A stretch of 64,000 bases of DNA from Magnetospirillum aberrantis SpK (GTDB lineage Bacteria; Pseudomonadota; Alphaproteobacteria; Rhodospirillales; Magnetospirillaceae). Each line of letters begins with the position of its first letter. Position 1 is the stretch's first letter. The stretch is from NCBI RefSeq assembly GCF_011022235.1, contig NZ_JAAIYP010000034.1, positions 124,001 through 188,000 on the forward strand, in the 5' to 3' direction. Under the pieces are notes generated by a model. That model ran no database searches. It was given only the letters and a program-made list of their open reading frames with translations, and was not told the origin of the DNA. The position numbers and the translations under genes were made by a program. Below, piece by piece: positions 51,220 to 59,050 of this stretch.

Positions 51220-51700
51220 ATACCCAAATCGCCGCAGCTCTGCCGCACATCAAGTTGATATCGATTTGGTGAGCGCTCTCGAAAAGATGTTGGAAAACAA
51301 TCAGAGCATTTCCCTTCGGTCGGTCATCAGCCAACTGGACGGCATCGGACAACCTTCATCCATCAGTCGCGACGAATGGCGGAACAGCATCCTGCAAAGC
51401 TATCAACATCGACAACGCGAGGTGCGGGCGTTGATGGAGCGTGCAGATAAAACCTCAAAGGCAAATGTTCTTGGCCAATTGCAGAAGGCCAAGAAGCGGA
51501 TAAGCGAGCTAGAAGCCCAGGTAGAGGCCCTCACAGCCTCCCATAAAGCCCTCATTCAGGCCGTTGGCCAAGTGGGCGGCATGTCCGCTTGGAAGGCGTT
51601 TTATGATCGGTACCAGACGGTTGTCGATGACCTTAATCGACAGGCAGCTTCCCCCATGGCGGAGGTAGTTCCTCTGCGGGCGGCCGACGAATGTGTATGA
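51206..51700 (+). CDS. Small coiled-coil accessory protein of the recombinase module (TnpC-like)
   Basis: A 164-aa protein with a helical N-terminus and a strong central coiled coil (about residues 60-120, LGQLQKAKKRISELEAQVEA). It has no catalytic motif. By position it matches the small TnpC protein of Tn554-type elements, an accessory of the recombinases. The ATG at 51206 overlaps the end of recombinase 3. Function is inferred from position and structure only. Confidence 0.65.
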   Translation: MPSFEYPNRRSSAAHQVDIDLVSALEKMLENNQSISLRSVISQLDGIGQPSSISRDEWRNSILQSYQHRQREVRALMERADKTSKANVLGQLQKAKKRISELEAQVEALTASHKALIQAVGQVGGMSAWKAFYDRYQTVVDDLNRQAASPMAEVVPLRAADECV

Positions 51701-51756
51701 GGGCATCGCGGCAGGAGGTCCTCCTTCACACCTGATCGCTTATGCGCCGTTGTAGA

Positions 51757-52137
51757 TTAGTGCCGTTTGGAAACAAGGTGCTCCATAGAAAAAACGCGGG
51801 GCCCGTCCTGATGCTTATCTGGCATGATGTGGTTGGCAAATACAGCCATCGCCTTTAGGTAGATCGCGACGCCATTTTTCTTACCGTGCTTAGAAACATA
51901 ATGGCGTTTAAGGTCAATTATCCAGTCAGGCAGCGTTATCGACACCATTTTTCCGTCATCGGATAACTCTACATCGTCGATTAGGCGCGCCTCCCCCTCC
52001 TCGGCCAATAAAGTCACAAGATCGTGCATGTCGCTTTCCATGCCTGCCCAAGGACGCAAGAGCTCCCTCTGGTATGCGTGGGGGTCTTTTTCCATTAATT
52101 CACTGAGCTGCTGATCATCTAGTATGGGTTCGGACAT
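51757..52137 (-). CDS. Hypothetical protein, island 2
   Basis: A 126-aa acidic protein, unrecognised. It begins with an acidic helical part (EPILDDQQLSELMEKD) and ends with a segment GKMVSITLPDWIIDLKRHYV that could be a small DNA- or peptide-binding unit. The ATG at 52137 has an excellent AAGGGGGGG upstream, so the longer open frame to 52326 was rejected. It faces the recombinase module (convergent stops). Confidence 0.5.
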   Translation of the reverse strand: MSEPILDDQQLSELMEKDPHAYQRELLRPWAGMESDMHDLVTLLAEEGEARLIDDVELSDDGKMVSITLPDWIIDLKRHYVSKHGKKNGVAIYLKAMAVFANHIMPDKHQDGPRVFSMEHLVSKRH

Positions 52138-52288
52138 GCCCCCCCTTCCCGCCCCCAATTGGGAGGCTTTTGTAAAAGGTTGTAGGTGCCTTCGACGACC
52201 AGGTTCTCCCGTCGTTGTGCCCCATATTGCGCGTGCGACGGCTTGCCACTTAGGTAGCCCTTCAGGCAGACCGTCGGATTTCACGCGC

Positions 52289-52669
52289 TCATTTTGCTCC
52301 TGAGCTATAGCTCGTTCCGCCGCCAAAATTCATGCTCTGGCTTGAATAGGAAGCCAGGGTTCCATCGGTCGCAAACGTGATGGACACGGTAGCGGTTGAA
52401 TAGCCGGACTCGTTCGCGAACAGGCCCACGATAGGTATGGCGGCTTTTGGATCCATACGGACCTTCTGCTGCGTGTAAACGAGGACGCGCTCCCCATTCG
52501 GCATCAATTGGGCGGCGCTGGGCTGCCCGAATTGTGCGGTCACATCTTGGATCGTAGCCCTACCCTTCTTGAGCTCTGCAAGGCGCTCCTCACTTATGCT
52601 CGTGCCGGTAGTCGAGGTGCACGCGGCGACCATCACCACAGCTACGCAGGCAAAGAAAAGCCTTCTCAT
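52289..52669 (-). CDS. BamE/SmpA-like lipoprotein
   Basis: A 126-aa lipoprotein: signal peptide MRRLFFACVAVVMVAAC (lipobox VAAC), then a fold like SmpA/OmlA (ISEERLAELKKGRATIQDVTA, QFGQPSA, followed by a short beta region). The helix-then-sheet pattern with the GxP turn is typical. AAGGGGGAGATC precedes the ATG at 52669. It is an unusual cargo for an island; such small lipoproteins also occur in phages and plasmids. Confidence 0.7.
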   Translation of the reverse strand: MRRLFFACVAVVMVAACTSTTGTSISEERLAELKKGRATIQDVTAQFGQPSAAQLMPNGERVLVYTQQKVRMDPKAAIPIVGLFANESGYSTATVSITFATDGTLASYSSQSMNFGGGTSYSSGAK

Positions 52670-52749
52670 GATCTCCCCCTTCGGTTTCGAGTGCATTTTG
52701 TTCAATATATCGAGGTGCGCGAGCGGAGCAAGCCGGTTGCCATGTGGGG

Positions 52750-52989
52750 ATGGATCTCAGGCAGCTGTTCGCAACCAATTTGCGCCGATTGCGCCACGCT
52801 AAGGGCTGGTCACAAGACGAGCTCGCCCTTGAGGCTGAGATGAGTCGCAGCTATCTCAGCCAGATCGAAAAAGGGAAATTCTATGTGAGCCTCAAGGTGC
52901 TTGGGCGCTTGGCAGAGGCGCTTAATGTCGAACCGGTTGAGTTCTTGAAGCCGCCAATGTCTCCTTCTCGGGAGACTGGCGTTGAATGA
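52750..52989 (+). CDS. XRE-family transcriptional regulator
   Basis: A 79-aa, single-domain Cro/CI-type HTH protein (LRRLRHAKGWSQDELALEAE then MSRSYLSQIEKGKFYVS, then a dimerisation helix). Proteins of this form act as repressors, or as controller (C) proteins of restriction-modification systems. The ATG at 52750 starts the HTH domain; a GTG at 52744 is the alternative. It probably regulates the island's own genes. Confidence 0.8.
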   Translation: MDLRQLFATNLRRLRHAKGWSQDELALEAEMSRSYLSQIEKGKFYVSLKVLGRLAEALNVEPVEFLKPPMSPSRETGVE

Positions 52990-53228
52990 GCCATCAATGG
53001 CGGTCCGATCTGGACTGGCAGAGGCTCAGAACAGAACGAATTCCCGCGGAGGCCGATCCCTTAGGGCAAATCCGACAAGGAGGCTCGCTCCTTATCGGTC
53101 CCTCTCAAACCGCCGCGGCGCAAGGGTCCACGCTTGGCCACCATTAGGTGCTCGTTCAGATCAACGGGGACCAGTAGGGCATGGCCGCGATGTACGCTAA
53201 CAGCGCTACGTCGCCCACGGAAGGGAGC

Positions 53229-54341
53229 CTACCCTCGTGCCGGGAACCGGATAATATTACCCGTCTCGATTACCCCATCCTCTGGCAGCTTACGCCCAGC
53301 AACCATTTCAAACAGCCTTTCGCCTAGCCCCATGCTCCGCGCGAGAGCCCTAGTTGACCCAGGTTTTGATCTTTCGAGCTTATCGAGCGCCGCGTCAAAG
53401 AGTTCGGGCGGCTCCATTGGCAGTTGATCGTCGTAGCGCTCACACTTGGCCTGGCCGGATTTGACCAAGTGGATGTTCGCCGTTCGGTATTGTGCGGCCG
53501 AGATCGCGCCGAGGTCGTAGGCGCGACGGACAATCGCTCTGGCAGCTACCTTCCAGCGAAGCTTCATGTTGAAAATTTCGGTCCAGTTAAGCGTCCTTCC
53601 TCGTGGAAATTCACGAAGAAACGCAAAACGTGGGAGAAGAAACGCACTCGCAAAGCGGTTCGCCTGATCTTCTGTCTCTCGATCACCCGTTTGGAGGCCT
53701 CGGTGCATGACCAAATGGCCAGTCTCATGGGCGAGATCGAAACGCAGTCGGCACAGGCTCTCCTTTGCGGCGCTCCTAACAATGATCGGCCGCGGCCTGT
53801 CCATCGAAAGTGCGTCCACTCGCTCAGAGATACCGCCCAAACAGGTCACGACCGCGCCAGCGTTTTCGACTACGCGCATCATGCTGATGATGGGTCCATC
53901 CGCCCCTAAGCCCCAGTGCCGGCGAGTTTCCTCAGCTGCCCTTTCGATTTCTTCCGGTGCGGAAATTGGAATGTCAGGAAAATTTACAGTTGGCAGCCGC
54001 AGTAAGCGATCAAGCTCCCCGGCTAGACGGTCCAAGATGCTCCCCCGCGCCAGTACTAAGCTGGTCACGGAAACGGGCGTAGTCATTTGTTTCCGGAAGT
54101 GGCACTGCTCCGGCTTGACACTGCTACGGATATGCGACCGAAGGAACAAAGGCTCGATACCCAGAACATCTGCCAATGCGGCAACCATGTCCGAGTTTGG
54201 CTTCTTAGCACCTGTTTCCAGTTGCTGAATGTACTGCCTTGTCGCTTGGACAGCTTGACCCACTTCCTCCAAGGATAGCCCCCACGCAATCCTTGCAAGG
54301 CGCAATTGCTCTCCGACAAAAGCTTCGACGTCTCTTTCCAT
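53229..54341 (-). CDS. XRE-type HTH plus ImmA/IrrE metallopeptidase
   Basis: A 370-aa protein with an N-terminal Cro/CI-type HTH (about residues 15-70, LEEVGQAVQATRQYIQQLET) and an ImmA/IrrE zinc-peptidase domain with HEXXH in LAHETGHLVMH (about residue 215) and a downstream acidic ligand. Such fusions cleave or regulate repressors, for example in stress or phage/element induction. The 198-aa gene lies 66 nt upstream on the same strand, so they may form an operon. A toxin-antitoxin-like or induction-switch function is inferred. Confidence 0.82.
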   Translation of the reverse strand: MERDVEAFVGEQLRLARIAWGLSLEEVGQAVQATRQYIQQLETGAKKPNSDMVAALADVLGIEPLFLRSHIRSSVKPEQCHFRKQMTTPVSVTSLVLARGSILDRLAGELDRLLRLPTVNFPDIPISAPEEIERAAEETRRHWGLGADGPIISMMRVVENAGAVVTCLGGISERVDALSMDRPRPIIVRSAAKESLCRLRFDLAHETGHLVMHRGLQTGDRETEDQANRFASAFLLPRFAFLREFPRGRTLNWTEIFNMKLRWKVAARAIVRRAYDLGAISAAQYRTANIHLVKSGQAKCERYDDQLPMEPPELFDAALDKLERSKPGSTRALARSMGLGERLFEMVAGRKLPEDGVIETGNIIRFPARG

Positions 54342-54407
54342 GCAGGAAAAGCCGGCTCATTCGCCGGCGCCCTCTCAATGTCATCAAATTCCCGTTCCGC
54401 TTGAAAA

Positions 54408-55004
54408 TTAACCCGCCTTACTATCTTCGGCGGCTTCATCTTCTGGCAGCCCCACATGAGGGGGCGGCAACTCTACACCGCCCGCAGACGTGGAGCCAAG
54501 CGGGTACAGAGTGGTAACGGAGTGTGCGAGCGGAACATCCCAAACGTGCACAGGTTCTTCCTCTCGGAGGGCCACGAACTTGATGCTCGTGATCTCGCCG
54601 TCGAGGCCCGTTTCCACGGCAAACCGGAACAGGAAATCGCTCGCGTCCGCGTCATGCGGAAAAATGAACGAGAGCTGGCGCAATTCTGGGAAAGATTGTC
54701 GCAACGTCCTGTCGGTAGGCTCGTCCGCGATTCCCTTGTAGAAGCGGACGGGTACCTCCCCAATCTGGAAGATCAGCCGCAGACTGCCGTCCACGATCTG
54801 AAGCCAAGGGTATTCGCCGCTTTCGGCTCCCACGAGAATTTGATGTCGGCCAAACTGGAAGGCGCGGGTTCCGAGGGTCCACCCGTTGTCGCCGATCTCC
54901 GGTTCATATCGGTCAAGAGCATCATTTCGGCCCTTGGCGATCAGACGGGCGACGTCAACCAGGCGCTCTTCGGTAAGATCAGGGTGGATCAGCCAGGGTT
55001 CCAT
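54408..55004 (-). CDS. Hypothetical protein, partner of the XRE-ImmA gene
   Basis: A 198-aa acidic protein that I do not recognise. It has beta-strand-rich regions (NGWTLGTRAFQFGRHQILV, YPWLQIVDGSLRLIF) and no catalytic motif. It ends 66 nt before the ATG of the XRE-ImmA gene on the same strand. It could be a toxin or substrate of the peptidase, but nothing in the sequence shows this. Confidence 0.5.
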   Translation of the reverse strand: MEPWLIHPDLTEERLVDVARLIAKGRNDALDRYEPEIGDNGWTLGTRAFQFGRHQILVGAESGEYPWLQIVDGSLRLIFQIGEVPVRFYKGIADEPTDRTLRQSFPELRQLSFIFPHDADASDFLFRFAVETGLDGEITSIKFVALREEEPVHVWDVPLAHSVTTLYPLGSTSAGGVELPPPHVGLPEDEAAEDSKAG

Positions 55005-55152
55005 GGTAGCTCCTTAAGCGGAGCCCCATGATATGCAAATTTATGATTTTGTCAACCTTCCCTACATTTGTAAACGGAGTGCACAGATGTCAACCTGCTC
55101 CGTCGAAGACAACGCTCCCGCATGAGATCTTCGGTCGCTCTGTCCCTCCCCG

Positions 55153-58100
55153 TCATCCCAAAACTTCGCGCCATGCATCCTTGACGAACTCCCCCGCATC
55201 GGGCCCCTGATAGCGCAGTGAGCGCTCCATTCTGGCATAGGGAAGGCTTGGATCACGGACTGCGGACAGCCAATTAAACGATCCCTCGACTATCCATGAA
55301 TCATCCACCGCCAACGTCTTGTTGTGGATGCGGGAACGTTCGACGATTTCGGCGCCGGCTCGGGCGAGCGCACCCGCAGCTTCGATACAGGCAGGCTTGA
55401 GGTGGCCGGATTTCCGGTTCAGTTCGGGATCGAAGGCGATCGTGACGGCGACCCTCCGGCCGCGCGCTGCGGCGATGAGCGCCTCGACGTCATCGCGGGA
55501 GAGCGCGTCGGGCGACAGGTAGGGGGACACCACCAAGACCCTGCTGGTGGCACGCTCGAACGCCTCGCGCAGGGTTTCCCGATGGGCCTCAAGGCTGTCG
55601 AGGCGAATGGTATGCGCCGCGACTCCCTCAGCGACGAAATCAGGACGAGTGAGAGCGTCGAGAATTTCATACTCTGGCCGTCCAAAGAGGTGCTTGGCCA
55701 GAACGCCCGACGGCACTTTTCCAACGGCGCGTTCAGGATCGAACACCCGCATATCGCCGAACACAAGGAAGGTGTGGCGCGCACGCGACACTGCCACGTT
55801 GACCATGTTGGGGCCGCGGTCAAAAAACGGTCGACCTCCGTCCTCGGCCGTATGGACCGGCGAGAACAGCACGATTTCACGTTCGGCACCCTGCAGCGCA
55901 TGCACCGTGCCGACTGTCAGATCGCCATCAATGCCATGGCGGCCCAGCGCCGAGCGGATCTCGCCTTTCTGTGCGCTGAATGGTGTAACGATCCCGACCA
56001 ATTCGTGGATCGGTTTGCCATACCGTTGCTCGATTTCTCCGCGGTGCCGCTCCAGCCATTCGGCAATGGCCTCGGCCTCGCCCGCGTTGAAACGGCTTCC
56101 GCCCCGACGCCCTGACGGAGATCGAACATTAGCCCAGCCGAGCGGCGGAAGGATGGGCTCGGAAAGCGTCGGCGTGCATGGGACCAGTCGGTTGGCGTAA
56201 ACCAAATCGTTGCAGACGGCGACGATGGGCGTCTGGCATCGCCGATGCTCAGCCAGGAAAATGCCGGGGTCGTTTTTGGTCTCGCCGACGAAGGCGCTTG
56301 CGTGCCGGGCCACCCTCATCAGACTGCCGCTGGAGGCGCGGCAGCCTGCCTCATCCAACTGGTCGGCTTGGTTCCGCAGGCCGTACCGGCTGATATTGCC
56401 TTCATCGATGTGCTGCCCGACCGACCAAACCGGCTCGATCTGGTGAATGTCGCCGACCACCAGCGCCTTACGTCCCAAAGAAAGGCCGACGCCGCCAATC
56501 TCTGCGGGCACCTGGCCCGCCTCGTCGACGATCAGCAGATCGACGAAATCGGTCAGGGGCGGATTCTTGTTATCGCCGTCCGGATCATAGAATTGCAGGT
56601 GCTTCGGCAGCATGAACAAGGTCGAGACAAAACAGGGCGTCAGACACGCCATCAGACGCCAGCGTTCCTCGGTTCGCTGGCGAGACTTTCGCGATATGGC
56701 CTTCACCGGATCGTCCGCGTCGTCCACCAGCGCTTGAGCTGATTGAAGCCAACGCGCCTCCCAGTAATGGGTCGCAAGCAGAAACAGGTCGTGTCGGAGG
56801 GTGACATCGAGCAGCCTCTCGACACAGTCCGGACGGGCAATCAGTTCGGCGCGCGATATCTTTTTCACCGAGTCGATGCCGGCGGCCGCCGCGCAAAGCT
56901 CTTCCGCCGCCAAGGCCCACTGCTGCTCGGCGGAAAGCCATGCCTCGGCCTCGACGTTGAGGGCGTCCACCCGGGCGCGAATGGCCGCAGCCGCTTTCCC
57001 CGCCTCACGCTCGACTTCGCCGGTACGGCGATCCTCAGCATCGGCCCTTTGACGCAAAGAGGCCAGGCAGCCGTCAAGGTGCAGGCGAAGCGCATCGAGA
57101 TTGGTGGGCACCAACAAGGATGCAAACGGCCCGTCCTCGATACCAACCTGGCGAACAATGCGACGGCACCGCTCCCAGCGTCCCGCTCGCACAGACGGCA
57201 GGAATCCGAGCAACCATCCCAGCAACGCCCCCAGACCGCCTCCAGATGGAAACAGCTCTTCTAATCCCCGTCCAACCCCGATGTCTGCCATCTTCCATTG
57301 TTCGCGGGCAGCATCGGCCTCGCCACGGGCGGTAGCTACGGCCTGAGTATGCGCTGCGATGCGCTCCTCTGCGGCGGCTGCCTCGGCCTTGACCCAGGAG
57401 GCAAAGTCTACAGCAGTATGGTCCGGTCGGGCCGCGCGCCGGGACACCAGCGCACTGACCAGTGCTACACGCTCCCTGAGCCGGGCGGCGCCAGCCGCCA
57501 GCCTATTGCCCAGTTCGGCAGCGACATCGGCTGCGGCAGTGAACTCCTTGCCAAAGGCCGCCCCGGCGGCAGCGAGGAACGAGACCTCGGCCGCGGCGAC
57601 GGCTTCACCTTGCAGCATATCAGCCGGCATGCCGGATAACGGTTCGCCATATTCCGGCAGGCGCGCCACGTGATATTTGCCCTCGTCCACTTCCTTCGAG
57701 GCCGCCGGCAGGTAGAGCGCGAACGACTTCACCCCAGGCAACCAGCGCCCTTCAAGCGGATCATCCTGGCGATGGGCTGGAGGCTCCACCTTGGCGAAGC
57801 TGTCGATGACGTTGGTAACCGCCTGATTGTTGGTGGACGTTACGGCGATCACCGGCGGTTCGCCGCCGGCCAACGCGGCCTCGACCACCATGGTGGCGAC
57901 GATGCTCTGCAGCAGAGTGGTCTTGCCGGTTCCGGGCGGTCCGTTGACCGGCAACACATCGCCTTCCGCGCAGGCGCCGAGGTGATGAACCGCGTCACGC
58001 TGACGGTCCGCCAGCGGATAATCAGCGCCCATCTGGCCATAATGACGGGCGGAGGCGTCCCAGCGGTCGGAAATCCCCATTTGCGGGCGCAGCGGCCCAC

Positions 58101-58803
58101 TACGGCATGCCGAAACAAGGGTTGCAGGAAGGCTTGCGTCCTCGGCGGTAAGGGCATCAGCCAACGCGATAAGGTGTTTGGAAGGCGAAGACGGCGGAAA
58201 GGCGGCCAAAACCATGGCCGGGCCGCGATCATAACCATCGATGGCCACATCGGCCAACGCGGCTCCGGTCAACGCCTTGCACAAGCCCTCGGTGTATTCG
58301 ATCAGCTTGCCCCAATCGGAATCCTCGGGACGCGGAGTCGAGGACCTGAATGCGTCGAACTCATCCAATGAGCCTAGCGGCGGCTCTGGCGCCGCCGAAG
58401 GCTCCAGCGCGCCGCGCCACATCCACGGTTGGTGCTTGGCCGGATCGAAGGACAGTTTTCCGTCGGTAGCCATCTGCGCCGGGACGATGAGCGGTGCATA
58501 GGGCTTATCGCTGTTGCGGCCTGAGTTGCCGTGATGGTGGCGGGCGATGAACACGAGCGGCGCGATCAGCACCGGCACTGAAGCCGGTTCACCCTTGGCT
58601 CCTGCGCGATTGCCCTTGGCCTTTCCGTTACCCGAAACCTGCCAGTCACCGACCAGCGCCTTGGTCACATCGGCGACAATGCGCCCGGCGCAGACCGTAT
58701 CCCACGCGACTTCACGCATGGGGACCTTGTCGGGAAGCGAAGGCAATTGTCCATCCGCGAGGCTCGCGCGCCAGTAGCGGAGGATATCAATCGGGGCAGT
58801 CAT
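55153..58803 (-). CDS. SF1 helicase with C-terminal HKD (phospholipase-D-type) nuclease domain
   Basis: A 1216-aa protein and probably the effector of the GTPase-centred system. Residues about 280-1030 form a UPF1/Dna2-like superfamily-1 helicase: GPPGTGKTTLLQS (Walker A), LLIVDEAGQVPAEIG (motif II), VVGDIHQIEP (III), GTVHALQGAEREIV and VAVSRARH (V-VI). A long helical insertion with coiled-coil character sits inside. The last 160 residues end in a single HKD motif, HNKTLAVDDSWIVEGSFNW, as in phospholipase-D-family nucleases. The ATG at 58803 begins the conserved N-terminus; the upstream open part is not convincing. Confidence 0.8.
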   Translation of the reverse strand: MTAPIDILRYWRASLADGQLPSLPDKVPMREVAWDTVCAGRIVADVTKALVGDWQVSGNGKAKGNRAGAKGEPASVPVLIAPLVFIARHHHGNSGRNSDKPYAPLIVPAQMATDGKLSFDPAKHQPWMWRGALEPSAAPEPPLGSLDEFDAFRSSTPRPEDSDWGKLIEYTEGLCKALTGAALADVAIDGYDRGPAMVLAAFPPSSPSKHLIALADALTAEDASLPATLVSACRSGPLRPQMGISDRWDASARHYGQMGADYPLADRQRDAVHHLGACAEGDVLPVNGPPGTGKTTLLQSIVATMVVEAALAGGEPPVIAVTSTNNQAVTNVIDSFAKVEPPAHRQDDPLEGRWLPGVKSFALYLPAASKEVDEGKYHVARLPEYGEPLSGMPADMLQGEAVAAAEVSFLAAAGAAFGKEFTAAADVAAELGNRLAAGAARLRERVALVSALVSRRAARPDHTAVDFASWVKAEAAAAEERIAAHTQAVATARGEADAAREQWKMADIGVGRGLEELFPSGGGLGALLGWLLGFLPSVRAGRWERCRRIVRQVGIEDGPFASLLVPTNLDALRLHLDGCLASLRQRADAEDRRTGEVEREAGKAAAAIRARVDALNVEAEAWLSAEQQWALAAEELCAAAAGIDSVKKISRAELIARPDCVERLLDVTLRHDLFLLATHYWEARWLQSAQALVDDADDPVKAISRKSRQRTEERWRLMACLTPCFVSTLFMLPKHLQFYDPDGDNKNPPLTDFVDLLIVDEAGQVPAEIGGVGLSLGRKALVVGDIHQIEPVWSVGQHIDEGNISRYGLRNQADQLDEAGCRASSGSLMRVARHASAFVGETKNDPGIFLAEHRRCQTPIVAVCNDLVYANRLVPCTPTLSEPILPPLGWANVRSPSGRRGGSRFNAGEAEAIAEWLERHRGEIEQRYGKPIHELVGIVTPFSAQKGEIRSALGRHGIDGDLTVGTVHALQGAEREIVLFSPVHTAEDGGRPFFDRGPNMVNVAVSRARHTFLVFGDMRVFDPERAVGKVPSGVLAKHLFGRPEYEILDALTRPDFVAEGVAAHTIRLDSLEAHRETLREAFERATSRVLVVSPYLSPDALSRDDVEALIAAARGRRVAVTIAFDPELNRKSGHLKPACIEAAGALARAGAEIVERSRIHNKTLAVDDSWIVEGSFNWLSAVRDPSLPYARMERSLRYQGPDAGEFVKDAWREVLG

Positions 58804-59017
58804 AACGGCATCCGGTCGGGTCAGGAAGGGAGCCGAAGGATAGTCAAAATTACCAGCTAGCGCCACTGCTGCGGGTAACTTGTGGAAGCAAACGCCCCTC
58901 CGGCCATGAACGGGGAATTCCGGCAGATTTCGACACCGGACGCGGTCGGTGATATGAGCCGGGCAACTGTCAGGCCTGAGGCTGACGCCTCCGATCACCA
59001 CTCACGCGGGACCCGCC

Positions 59018-59043
59018 AACGGGGGAAACAGAAAGCCCCCGTT
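59018..59043. repeat. Strong hairpin between the GAP1-like and helicase-nuclease genes
   Basis: AACGGGGG pairs with CCCCCGTT around a 10-nt loop, in the 247-nt gap between the two minus-strand genes. There is no T-run on the minus strand. It could separate expression of the effector from the GTPase genes or act as an attenuator. Confidence 0.5.
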
Positions 59044-59050
59044 CATACAT

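Larger units (their letters stand above)
46206..51700 (+). mobile_element. Recombinase-trio module of an integrative element (boundaries unresolved)
   Basis: Four overlapping genes: three different tyrosine recombinases and a small coiled-coil protein, read as one unit. The layout resembles Tn554 (TnpA, TnpB, TnpC) and recombinase-trio elements, with one recombinase more than Tn554. The cargo to the right runs to the window end; the right end is outside. The left end is probably in 45852-46205. Confidence 0.65.

Noticed and set aside
52138-52326. Upstream extension of the 126-aa island 2 gene
   Set aside because: It overlaps the lipoprotein gene end, and a strong ribosome site precedes the ATG at 52137.
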